From assembly GCA_036500225.1 (NCBI GenBank), contig DASYCJ010000005.1, positions 1-6,649 of the forward strand: a stretch of DNA of 6,649 nt, read 5' to 3'. Both the position numbers and the translations under genes were made by a program. This document shows, one piece after another, positions 1-6,377 of this stretch. The stretch comes from DASUBN01 sp036500225. GTDB taxonomy: Bacteria; Pseudomonadota; Gammaproteobacteria; Natronospirales; REEB76. Below the pieces are notes generated by a model. It worked only from the letters and a program-made list of their open reading frames with translations, did not search any database and was not told the origin of the DNA. The number at the start of each line of letters is the position of its first letter. Positions within the stretch are counted from its first letter, which is position 1.

Positions 1-1779
1 CACAAAGTCAAAGGCATCCCCGCAGCGCTCGCGGGTGGCGGCGGAGACCAGCACCCGGGCGATGCCCTTGGTCTGGCCTTCGATGCGGGAGGCCAGGTTC
101 ACGGTGTCGCCGATGGCGGTGTAATCCAGCTTGTTCTCGGAGCCCATGAAACCCACCACCGCTTGGCCGGTGTGGATGCCGATGCCCACATCGAAGATCT
201 CCGCGAGATCGGGGCCCAAGTCCTTGCGGAATTCCAGCAGGACTTGCGCCATCTCGAGGGCGGCGGCCACGGCGTGCTTGGCCTGGTCCGGGTCCGCCAG
301 GGGCGCGCCCCAGAAGGCCATGATGCAGTCGCCGATGAACTTGTCCACGGTGCCGTGGTGGCGGAACACCACTTCCACCTGCTTGGAGAAATAACGGTTG
401 AGGATCTGCACCACCTGTTCGGGCGTGCGGCTCTCGGACAGGGTGGTGAAGCCGCGGATGTCCGAGAACAGGAGCGTGACTTCGCGGCTCTTGGCGCCTT
501 CATCCAGGAGGTTGCGCTGGTTCTTGACCAGGTCATCCACCACGCGCGGATCCAGGAAGCGGCCGAACATGCCGATGGCAGTCTGGCGCGCGCGGCGCTC
601 CGTGAGGTATTCCGCCAAGGCCATGCTGAAGAAGAAAGCCCAGGCGAAGAGCAGCGGCTGGGTGATGGGCATCAACCAGCGGGCATGCAACAGCCCGAGA
701 CCGAGGGCCCCGACCAGGAACGTGGCGACGATGAGGGTGATGCCGGTGCGGAATGGGCCCTGGCCACGGGCGAACATGAGTGCGAGTCCCAGCACCAAGG
801 CGAGGGACAAGAGCGCGCCGCTCCAGGCGGGAGCGCGGCGCTGCCAGTCCCCATCCTTGAGGTTGGAGATGGCGGTGGCGAGGGTATCCACGCCCGGGTA
901 AACGGCGGTCAACGGCGTGGGATGCACGTCCCCCAGGCCGGGGGCATCGCTGCCGATGATGACGATCTTGTCTTTGAACTCATCGGCCGGGCGCGTGGGT
1001 TTCTGGCGCTGCAGGTCCGTGTAGAGATCATAGAAAGGCACGTGGGGCACGCCAGTGCCGCCGTGCCAGTTGAGCACGAAGGAGGCGCTGTCCGGCAAAG
1101 GATAGTGCAGATAGTCCGCGACCTTGGCGGGCAGCGAAGGCAGGTGCCATCCGTAGGCATCCATATAGGTGTAGTAACGACGGCCGGTCTTGTCGGAATC
1201 CTGCAGGAAGTTGATGACGCCGATGCGGCCGGTCATGGCGAGCGCTGGCAGCGGGAAGACCATGGAGACGTGGGCATTGGGGTCCGCGCCGCGGGCGGCG
1301 ACGAAACCCAGCTGCGGAGGGAACGCTGACAGGGGCGGGCCCTTACTGTCATCGGTGCCCTGCCCTTCGTTACGCAGCGCCGGGAAAAACACCTTCTCGC
1401 TGGGGGCGGCTACCTGGATGAGGTACTGGTCATTCTCGGGACGGACGTTGTCAGGGTCCACGAAGTAGATGTCGAAGACGACCGCTTTGGGCTGCTGTTT
1501 CAGTAGGCCTTCGAGTACCTGCGCATATAAGGAGCGGGGCCAAGGCCAGCCAACGCTGAGGTCATGCTGCGCGGCGGCGAGGCTCTTCTCGTCCACGTCC
1601 ACTACAACGACACCCGGGTCCGGCGCGCGCTCTGCGGAATAGTGACGCACCAAGGCGTCTTGCAAAGGATGCTCCACGGAATCGAAACCGCCGGCGATGA
1701 AGAAATCCGCCAGGATCAAAAGCAGGAACAGCCCGAGCAGCCAGACACGGCCGCGTGGCAATCTACTCCGCAAGGTCAT
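1..1779 (-). CDS. CHASE2-domain adenylate cyclase (class III), 3' end outside window
   Basis: Membrane-bound class III nucleotide cyclase, probably making cAMP from ATP in response to an extracytoplasmic signal. I translated the minus strand by eye and found 593 uninterrupted codons from the ATG at 1779 to the window edge, so the C-terminus is missing. There is a first membrane segment at residues about 12-30 and an extracytoplasmic CHASE2 domain at about 31-312. Three membrane segments follow (about 318-338, 344-365, 369-392), then a cytosolic cyclase domain from about 430. Catalytic residues are visible: metal-binding Asp440 (in LLFSDIRGFT) and Asp484 (in DKFIGDCIMAFWG), adenine-selecting Lys480 and Thr554 (in DYTAIGDTVNLASR), and transition-state Asn561 and Arg565. 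The Lys/Thr pair points to ATP rather than GTP and to the class IIIb subgroup. The start has GAGGGAG six bases upstream. It is the last visible gene of the ctlX operon, 20 bases after the thioesterase stop. The CHASE2 ligand cannot be read from sequence. Confidence 0.95.
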   Translation of the reverse strand, partial: MTLRSRLPRGRVWLLGLFLLLILADFFIAGGFDSVEHPLQDALVRHYSAERAPDPGVVVVDVDEKSLAAAQHDLSVGWPWPRSLYAQVLEGLLKQQPKAVVFDIYFVDPDNVRPENDQYLIQVAAPSEKVFFPALRNEGQGTDDSKGPPLSAFPPQLGFVAARGADPNAHVSMVFPLPALAMTGRIGVINFLQDSDKTGRRYYTYMDAYGWHLPSLPAKVADYLHYPLPDSASFVLNWHGGTGVPHVPFYDLYTDLQRQKPTRPADEFKDKIVIIGSDAPGLGDVHPTPLTAVYPGVDTLATAISNLKDGDWQRRAPAWSGALLSLALVLGLALMFARGQGPFRTGITLIVATFLVGALGLGLLHARWLMPITQPLLFAWAFFFSMALAEYLTERRARQTAIGMFGRFLDPRVVDDLVKNQRNLLDEGAKSREVTLLFSDIRGFTTLSESRTPEQVVQILNRYFSKQVEVVFRHHGTVDKFIGDCIMAFWGAPLADPDQAKHAVAAALEMAQVLLEFRKDLGPDLAEIFDVGIGIHTGQAVVGFMGSENKLDYTAIGDTVNLASRIEGQTKGIARVLVSAATRERCGDAFDFV

Positions 1780-1785
1780 CAGCTA

Positions 1786-1792
1786 CTCCCTC
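1786..1792 (-). promoter_or_regulatory. Ribosome binding site of the CHASE2 cyclase
   Basis: GAGGGAG on the minus strand lies six bases before the ATG at 1779. It supports that start, which also gives a sensible short cytosolic N-terminus (MTLRSRLPRGR) before the first membrane helix. It sits in the 20-base gap after the thioesterase stop codon, so the cyclase is probably translated from the same transcript. Confidence 0.75.
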
Positions 1793-1799
1793 GGGATCA

Positions 1800-2264
1800 T
1801 CACCAACGATGATAGGCCGGATGGCCCTCTTTCACAGCGACAAACATACCTTTGCAGGTGTCGCAGAGCTTGCCGCCAGCCCAGAGCTCCCCTTCCACCA
1901 CGGCCCGGTCCTCCGTGGAGGAGACGATGCGGGCCTTGAGGGTGATGGTGCCATCCGTAGGCGTGGGGCGTTTCAGGACGATGGCGTAATCCGCGGTCAC
2001 GGTGCAGGGCGGCGAGCTGGCACCGGCCTTGTTCATGAGGTGCCAAGCGGCGGCCCAATTGCAGTGGCAATCCAGGAGCGAGCCGATGATGCCGCCGTTG
2101 AGCACCCCGGGGAAGGCCTCGTGGTATCTCTCAGCGTGCCATTCCGCCACCACTTCATCGCCCTTGGGAAAGCTGCGTACGTGCAAGCCTTTCTCGTTGG
2201 CCGGGCCGCAGCCGAAGCAGGCGTTGTGGGGGGCGTATATCTCTTGGAGGCTCTTGTCGCTCAT
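1800..2264 (-). CDS. PaaI-family hotdog-fold thioesterase
   Basis: Small cytosolic acyl-CoA thioesterase-like protein of 154 residues, about the usual size for a single hotdog domain. The N-terminus has the CFGCGPANEKGL motif (residues 16-27) often seen in this subgroup. The helix region reads NGGIIGSLLDCHCNW (residues 56-70), equivalent to the HGG...D active-site segment of PaaI, with Asn in place of His and Asp65 as the likely acid. The C-terminus has a second CxxC (Cys134, Cys137) before a GHPAYHRW ending. The start ATG overlaps the ctlX stop codon by one base, and GAGGA lies at 2272-2276. The cyclase follows 20 bases after its stop. The acyl substrate is unknown; I infer thioester hydrolysis from the fold only. 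Confidence 0.85.
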   Translation of the reverse strand: MSDKSLQEIYAPHNACFGCGPANEKGLHVRSFPKGDEVVAEWHAERYHEAFPGVLNGGIIGSLLDCHCNWAAAWHLMNKAGASSPPCTVTADYAIVLKRPTPTDGTITLKARIVSSTEDRAVVEGELWAGGKLCDTCKGMFVAVKEGHPAYHRW

Positions 2265-2276
2265 TAGGCGTTCCTC
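2262..2276 (-). promoter_or_regulatory. Stop-start overlap (TAATG) with internal ribosome binding site
   Basis: The ctlX stop codon TAA (2266-2264) shares its last A with the thioesterase ATG (2264-2262). The thioesterase Shine-Dalgarno GAGGA (2276-2272) lies inside the last codons of ctlX. This is a classic arrangement for translational coupling and shows the two genes are on one transcript. Confidence 0.85.
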
Positions 2277-3205
2277 GGTAAATGGATCTCAGCCAGCATG
2301 CATCTAACAGAACCACCGGCACAATCTTCGATGGTCTCTATAGGCGAAGCGACTATCTGACCGTGCTTCTCCAGCACCGCCCGCTGGGTGGGATTGAGCG
2401 CCCGCTCGGCACGAGCCGACATGGCGATGACGGTACCTCCGTAACGGCCTGTCAACTCCAGGATGTTCCCAGCGAAGGACTCCATCTGGTAAGGGCTGAT
2501 GCCCACCACTTCGTGCCCGGTATCCAGAAGCCGCTGCATGACCCGCTCTCGCTCGACCTTGTCGGCGATGCAGTCGAAGCAGCCTGAGGCGAAGCTCGTG
2601 CCGACACAGAGCATGACGTTGGTGTGATAGATGGGGCGGCCCTTGGTATCCCGGGCATGGAAACGCACCACTTCATATCCGGCGCGCTCGGCCCACTCTT
2701 GGAGTAAGCGCGCATCGGTGCGAGGTGAGAGACCTGCATAGGCGATGCGGTTGACCCGGTCCAGCACCAGGCTGCCGGTGCCTTCGAGATAGCGGCCGTC
2801 CAGTTCGGAATAGGAAAGATCGTTCACGTCACCCAACGTATAGCCGCGCTCGGCTTTGAGGGTCTCGAGGATATCGGGGCGGCGTTCCCAGCGGCGGTTT
2901 AGAGCCAGCATGGGATAGAGCCAGGCGCTGCCATCGGCGTGGAAGCTCACCCAGTTATTGGGGAATACTGCGTCGGGGGTGACGGGTTCGCTGCGATCCT
3001 CGAACACTTCCACCACCACGCCGGCAGCCTGCAGGGCGGCGGCCAGGGCATCGAACTCCGCCAGGGCACGGGCCTGGATCTCGGCACCTGTGCCTGAATC
3101 CTTCTGGAAGGCATTAGAGGCCGAGGTCTCCGGGTTGGCGCCGAAGTTCGCCGGCCGGATCATCAGCACGGCGGAAGCGCTCTGCTTTTCTGGCGTCGCA
3201 GCCAT
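2264..3205 (-). CDS. ctlX: CtlX-type citrulline/arginine hydrolase (guanidine-modifying superfamily)
   Basis: A 313-residue hydrolase of the arginine deiminase/dimethylargininase/amidinotransferase superfamily, whose members attack guanidino or ureido carbon through a cysteine thiol. Sequence signs are MIRPANFGANPET (residues 15-27), PDAVFPNNWVSFH with Asp78 (77-89), EGTGS with Glu141 (141-145), the histidine segment YHTNVMLCVGT with His194 (193-203), and the C-terminal GGSVRCMLAEIHLP with the probable nucleophile Cys302. The FPNNWVSFH signature and overall length match the citrulline-utilisation hydrolase CtlX group better than classical arginine deiminase, which is about 400 residues. No signal peptide is seen, so it is cytosolic. 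The start is preceded by TAAGG six bases upstream. It is the first gene of the leftward operon and overlaps the thioesterase by one base. The exact substrate (citrulline, arginine or a methylated arginine) is not proven by sequence. Confidence 0.88.
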   Translation of the reverse strand: MAATPEKQSASAVLMIRPANFGANPETSASNAFQKDSGTGAEIQARALAEFDALAAALQAAGVVVEVFEDRSEPVTPDAVFPNNWVSFHADGSAWLYPMLALNRRWERRPDILETLKAERGYTLGDVNDLSYSELDGRYLEGTGSLVLDRVNRIAYAGLSPRTDARLLQEWAERAGYEVVRFHARDTKGRPIYHTNVMLCVGTSFASGCFDCIADKVERERVMQRLLDTGHEVVGISPYQMESFAGNILELTGRYGGTVIAMSARAERALNPTQRAVLEKHGQIVASPIETIEDCAGGSVRCMLAEIHLPRNA

Positions 3206-3329
3206 GAGGGGCCTTAAAGTGGGATGCCGCGAATATTACTCCATCGGGCTCGCGGCCGGCGGCGTGCTTATGTTTAGCGGGATGATAAAGTAAGCGGGAA
3301 TTTCCAAGGATTTTCAGGAGCTTCGACCC
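3206..3329. promoter_or_regulatory. Divergent intergenic promoter region between ctlX and the oxygenase gene
   Basis: This 124-base region separates two divergently transcribed genes and must hold both promoters or at least the operon promoter. Facing left, TAATAT (minus strand, 3238-3233) is a possible -10 box about 28 bases before the ctlX start. Facing right, TGATAAAGT (3283-3291) resembles an extended -10 element about 40 bases before the oxygenase ATG. I see no convincing -35 box for either, so the boxes are tentative, but the region is less GC-rich than its flanks, as expected for promoters. Confidence 0.4.
3316..3320 (+). promoter_or_regulatory. Ribosome binding site of the redoxin-oxygenase gene
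   Basis: AGGAG lies nine bases before the ATG at 3330 and supports that start. The resulting N-terminus (MTGLLPGDRIPDFS) matches the usual opening of peroxiredoxin-like domains, where a Gly-Asp/x-Pro-Asp-Phe segment comes within the first 15 residues. Confidence 0.75.
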
Positions 3330-4382
3330 ATGACGGGCCTCCTGCCCGGGGACCGGATACCGGATTTCAGCCGGCCGGATGCCTCAGGCAAACCTCGCTT
3401 CTTCTATGACGTGCACCACGGCCAGCCGGTGGTGCTGTTCGTCTGCGGACGCGCCACCGATGCGGCGACCCGCGCCGATCTCGCGGCCCTCGCCCGCCCC
3501 GATCAGCTCTGGGGCGAGGTGAGCCGCGTGGCATTGGTACAGGGGACGCCGGCTGAGCTCCTGGCGTTCGGCAAAGACCTGGGCGGAAACGTGCTGCTCT
3601 TGGCGGATGACGGCCCTCTCACCCAGCACTTGGTAGGCGCACCTCCCACCGCGGTGATCGCTCTCACCCTGGACGACAACCTGCGCATCGTAGAACGCAT
3701 GGGACGCAGCGGCGATGCGGGCGAGTTCGCGCATCGAGTGGCTCATGCTTATGCAGACCGGCCGGTGCCGGTGGCGCGCACCTTCCAGCGGCAGGCGCCG
3801 GTGCTCTTCATCCCGCGTGTCTTCGATGCCGCCTTCTGCGATGGGCTCATCGCTCACTTCGAAGAGACCGGCGGCACGCCTTCCGGCACCGCTTATATGG
3901 AAGGCGACAAGGCCCTCTGGAAACCGGACCCGAGCGTGAAGATGCGCCGGGATGTGTATCTGGAGAGCGGCCCCTGGCTGGAACGCGTGCGGGATGCTCT
4001 GGTACGGCGGGTTTTGCCGGAGATCCAGCGCTGCTTCAACTTCCAGGTTAGTCAGCACGAGGTGTTCAAGCTCATCCGCTACGACGCCGGCGCGGGTTAC
4101 TTCAACGCGCACCGGGACAACGAGAGCCGCGATACCCAGCACCGGCGCTTCGCCATGACCTTGAACCTCAACACCGGCGCCTATGACGGCGGTGAGCTGC
4201 GTTTCCCGGAGTTCGGGCCAGACCTGTATGTGCCGGAGCGCGGCTCCGCAGTTATCTTCTCCTGCTCCCTGCTGCACGAGGTCACACCCGTGACCCGGGG
4301 TAGCCGCTATGGCCTGCTGGGGTTCTTTTTCAGCGAGAAGGAACAGATGCTGAAGACCGAATACCAGGCTGCCGGGAAATAG
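3330..4382 (+). CDS. Peroxiredoxin-like / prolyl-4-hydroxylase-type 2OG-Fe(II) oxygenase fusion
   Basis: A 350-residue, probably cytosolic protein with two domains. Residues about 1-145 look like a thioredoxin/AhpC-TSA fold (GDRIPDF start, QPVVLFVCGRA strand, GAPPTAVIALTLDDNLRIVE near the end). The peroxidatic cysteine expected near residues 44-48 is missing; Cys39 is the only cysteine in this domain. Residues about 155-340 form a 2-oxoglutarate/Fe(II)-dependent oxygenase of the prolyl hydroxylase type. Its iron ligands are His261 and Asp263 (FNAHRDNE) and His316 (LLHEVTPV), and Arg326 ten residues after the last His is the likely 2-oxoglutarate carboxylate anchor. Conserved GGELRFPEFG and a terminal GLLGFFF strand support the double-stranded beta-helix. 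Known reactions of the family are protein or small-molecule hydroxylation using O2 and 2-oxoglutarate; the substrate here is unknown. It is transcribed alone, divergent from ctlX and convergent with the Ig-like gene. Confidence 0.9.
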   Translation: MTGLLPGDRIPDFSRPDASGKPRFFYDVHHGQPVVLFVCGRATDAATRADLAALARPDQLWGEVSRVALVQGTPAELLAFGKDLGGNVLLLADDGPLTQHLVGAPPTAVIALTLDDNLRIVERMGRSGDAGEFAHRVAHAYADRPVPVARTFQRQAPVLFIPRVFDAAFCDGLIAHFEETGGTPSGTAYMEGDKALWKPDPSVKMRRDVYLESGPWLERVRDALVRRVLPEIQRCFNFQVSQHEVFKLIRYDAGAGYFNAHRDNESRDTQHRRFAMTLNLNTGAYDGGELRFPEFGPDLYVPERGSAVIFSCSLLHEVTPVTRGSRYGLLGFFFSEKEQMLKTEYQAAGK

Positions 4383-4410
4383 ACGACGCCCTCGATCTAC
4401 GAGGCTAGCC
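4382..4410 (+). repeat. Imperfect direct repeat, copy A (3' flank of Ig-like gene)
   Basis: Two short blocks, GACGACGCCCTC (4382-4393) and CTACGAGGCTAGCC (4397-4410), recur in the same order on the other side of the Ig-like gene. The first block is identical in both copies (12 of 12) and the second matches at 12 of 14 positions. The second block ends in the palindrome GGCTAGCC. The repeat overlaps the possible inter-gene hairpin. It may be chance, since a GC-rich window of this size yields some 12-base matches. Confidence 0.4.
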
Positions 4411-4417
4411 CATCGTC
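4382..4417. terminator. Possible weak hairpin between convergent genes
   Basis: CCTCG (4390-4394) and CGAGG (4400-4404) form a five-base stem with loop ATCTA. GACGA (4382-4386) can pair with TCGTC (4413-4417) outside it, with unpaired bases between. Its place between two convergent stop codons suits a bidirectional terminator, but there is no T-tract on either strand, so it is not a standard intrinsic terminator. Confidence 0.3.
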
Positions 4418-4421
4418 GCCA

Positions 4422-5807
4422 TCAATGCGGCGCGAGTGGTCTCGCCGTTACCGGGATGGGAGCGCCGGAGAGGCAGGGCCTCCCTCTGATAGTGCAAGGC
4501 CGGACGCAAGGGCCCGTAACGCCTTTCCGCGTCTTGCAGGACTTGTTCGAGACCGTGACCGTCACGGGCCCCGAGGTCGCGCTCTCCCCTGCATCATCCG
4601 TAGCGACGGCCGTGAGAGTGACCGCTCCGTTCGGGACCCCGTGGGTATTCCACCTGAGGACGTAAGGCGGCCGCGTCGCCGGCCGACCCATGGGAGAGCC
4701 GTTCAACATGTATGCCACTTTGGCCTTAGTCCCGTCGGTGTCCGTGACCATGGCAGCGACCTCGACATCGCCCGAGACTGTGGCGCCGTCGATCGGCGCG
4801 AGTATGGTGACGGTCGGCGGAGAGTGGTTCACCACGTATACCTCTGCCAGTTTGGATTCACCGTAGCCGCCTAAATCGTTGGTGGCGAAGGCGACGATGG
4901 CATGGAGCCCGTCTGGCACGGTGGTGCTGTCCCATCTCAGCCTATATGGCGGCTGCGTCACGAGCCCGCCCAGATCGATGCCATCGAGCCTGTATTGCAC
5001 GCTCCTTATGGGAGTGCCGCCGTCCTTCGGCTTAGCAGTCAATACCACGGACCCGGAGACGTCCTGGCCATTGTCCGGAGACGTGATCGCAACGGTGGGC
5101 TGATCCAGCGCTGGGAAGTTTTGGATGATGATGCTGTCGGGAGCGGCAGTAGCCTCGTTACCCGCGGCGTCCGTGGCGGTGACGATCCATTCGTATTGAT
5201 CGTTGGGTAGTTCGAGAGTGTTCCATTGCACCTGGTAGGGATACTGGATCGGGGCCAGGGAGACCGGCTGGGCTTCAAAGAAATAGAGTTCTGCCGACTC
5301 TGACCCGATCTTCACTTGGTTGACGGGGGCGGCGCTATCGGTGACCTTCACGGCGACGGTGACCGTGCCCTCCACATACGGGCTCGGAGAGATGAAGGTG
5401 ATGGCCGGCAACAGGTTCGCCACCGTTATGGACTCGACAGTGGACAGCACAGTGTTGTCGAAGCTGTCCGTGAGCTGGACCGCGAGAGAATGCTGCCCGT
5501 TGGGGATCACGCCCGTATCCCATTGGAATTGATAGGGTGCCTGGGTCAGGAGCGGGCCTATGGGATCGCCATCCAACAGGAACTGCAGGCCGGTGACCTG
5601 GGCGGTCTGGTCCACCGCAATGGCGCTGAGGGTCACCACCCCCGAGAGGGAGGCATCGTCCGCGGGTGCTGTGATGGTCGCGCTCGGGCCTTCCGCCCAT
5701 GCGGGTGAGCTCAAGATGAGCAGGAGCGGCAGCAGGATGAGGCGGGACAGGGATGCAGGATTAGCGCCCCTCATGCCCGTGAAGGTGAGGAAACGCGGGG
5801 AGCCCAT
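4422..5807 (-). CDS. Exported protein with four tandem bacterial Ig-like domains
   Basis: A 461-residue secreted or periplasmic protein. The signal peptide has an Arg-containing n-region, the hydrophobic run LILLPLLLIL, and a probable cleavage site after AWA (Ala38/Glu39). Four Ig-like repeats follow at about residues 42-131, 134-230, 237-327 and 331-420. Each opens with an ITxP-type strand and contains a PYxxxW(D/N) segment, then a PNG/PDG turn and a final strand ending in TD or ND (for example PYQFQWDTGVIPNG and PYVLRWNTHGVPNG). Such repeats (Big_9-like) usually serve as spacers or binding modules on surface proteins; no catalytic or anchor domain is seen. The start at 5807 has an almost perfect Shine-Dalgarno AAGGAGGG, unlike Met12. 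Residues 422-461 are rich in Arg and Pro and hold all four cysteines of the protein, unlike the repeats, so a frameshift near the 3' end is possible. The function is unknown. Confidence 0.87.
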   Translation of the reverse strand: MGSPRFLTFTGMRGANPASLSRLILLPLLLILSSPAWAEGPSATITAPADDASLSGVVTLSAIAVDQTAQVTGLQFLLDGDPIGPLLTQAPYQFQWDTGVIPNGQHSLAVQLTDSFDNTVLSTVESITVANLLPAITFISPSPYVEGTVTVAVKVTDSAAPVNQVKIGSESAELYFFEAQPVSLAPIQYPYQVQWNTLELPNDQYEWIVTATDAAGNEATAAPDSIIIQNFPALDQPTVAITSPDNGQDVSGSVVLTAKPKDGGTPIRSVQYRLDGIDLGGLVTQPPYRLRWDSTTVPDGLHAIVAFATNDLGGYGESKLAEVYVVNHSPPTVTILAPIDGATVSGDVEVAAMVTDTDGTKAKVAYMLNGSPMGRPATRPPYVLRWNTHGVPNGAVTLTAVATDDAGESATSGPVTVTVSNKSCKTRKGVTGPCVRPCTIRGRPCLSGAPIPVTARPLAPH

Positions 5808-5847
5808 GACGACGCCCTCCTTGGATGGACGTGCTACGAGCCTAGGC
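5808..5847 (+). repeat. Imperfect direct repeat, copy B (5' flank of Ig-like gene)
   Basis: GACGACGCCCTC (5808-5819) and CTACGAGCCTAGGC (5834-5847) repeat copy A, with 14 instead of 3 bases between the blocks. The two differences in the second block turn the palindrome GGCTAGCC into GCCTAGGC, so the dyad is kept. Within this copy AGCCTAGGCT (5839-5848) is a perfect 10-base palindrome. The first block includes the complement of the Ig-like gene's ribosome binding site, which may constrain it independently. Confidence 0.4.
5815..5822 (-). promoter_or_regulatory. Strong ribosome binding site deciding the start of the Ig-like gene
   Basis: AAGGAGGG on the minus strand lies seven bases before the ATG at 5807. 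The in-frame alternative Met12 (5774-5772) would give a shorter, more typical signal peptide but has no Shine-Dalgarno upstream, so the longer start is preferred. Confidence 0.8.
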
Positions 5848-6083
5848 TTATGGGAGCGTCACGCTAATCCGGAGAATCCCGGCACTTGGCAATGGCGATA
5901 CTGGCAGGGTGCTGGGGAAACACCTGTATGTAGACATATCGTAAAAGGGGCTCAGCCCACACGGCCGTCCCTGGCTCGTATCTCTGGTCCTTAATAAGCG
6001 CGGGCAAGGCATCCCTGCCCTGGCCTTCGCGACGCCTCAGCCTGCGTCCGCATACAAAAATAAGACATGCGCAAAAAGACAGG
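5823..6083. other. Non-coding leader between the rRNA terminator and the Ig-like gene
   Basis: About 260 bases with no credible gene on either strand. It presumably holds the promoter of the leftward Ig-like gene, but I cannot point to a convincing -35/-10 pair. Visible structure: inverted repeat TATGT-AG-ACATA (5927-5938); a short minus-strand hairpin GGGC-TGA-GCCC followed by CTTTTA (5958-5942), which looks like a weak terminator or attenuator; and a hairpin with stem GGGCA/TGCCC plus inner GG/CC (6002-6020). Nothing recognisable as a riboswitch or tRNA is present. Confidence 0.5.
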
Positions 6084-6122
6084 CAAAGAAAAACCCCCTG
6101 ATGTTTTCACATCAGGGGGTTT
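6084..6122 (-). terminator. Intrinsic terminator of the rRNA operon
   Basis: A perfect inverted repeat, AAACCCCCTGATGT (6091-6104) and ACATCAGGGGGTTT (6109-6122), with a four-base loop. Read on the minus strand it is followed by TTTTTCTTTG. It lies just nine bases after the end of 5S rRNA, and no tRNA intervenes, so it ends the operon. In the plus direction the T-run is only three bases, so it should work mainly leftward. Confidence 0.95.
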
Positions 6123-6130
6123 CGCATTTA

Positions 6131-6250
<120 letters not shown>

Positions 6251-6377
6251 AACCGGTTTCACTGTTGCGCGCGCTCGAGGCGCACGCAGTGAGGAAAGTT
6301 GTTGTCGCTTAAGTATGTCAGTCTCTCATAGAGACGCAGAATCAATCTTAAAAGCCATACAAACCATTTGAGGTTAT
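6251..6377 (-). other. 23S-5S internal transcribed spacer
   Basis: About 127 bases of transcribed spacer with no tRNA. A hairpin GTCTCT-CAT-AGAGAC (6321-6335) stands out and could take part in rRNA processing. A second GC-rich pairing (GCGC-type stem around 6264-6287) lies just before the 5S gene in transcription order. Confidence 0.7.

Noticed and set aside
163..1329. Long plus-strand open frame of 388 codons
   Set aside because: It lies antisense to the CHASE2 cyclase, whose domain order and catalytic residues are clear. GC-rich codon use of the real gene explains the open frame; the product is low-complexity (Gly, Glu, Ala, Arg, His) with no recognisable motif.
3384..4277. Minus-strand open frame of 297 codons
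   Set aside because: Antisense shadow of the redoxin-oxygenase gene, which has intact iron-binding residues and a good ribosome binding site. The shadow has no family features.
5772..5774. Met12 as the start of the Ig-like protein
   Set aside because: It would give a neater signal peptide, but there is no Shine-Dalgarno before it, while the ATG at 5807 has AAGGAGGG at ideal spacing.
5977..5988. 12-base inverted match (CGTATCTCTGGT) to 23S rRNA at 6595-6606, suggesting a duplicated rRNA fragment
   Set aside because: The similarity stops at both edges of the 12 bases. A match this short is expected by chance in a window of this size.
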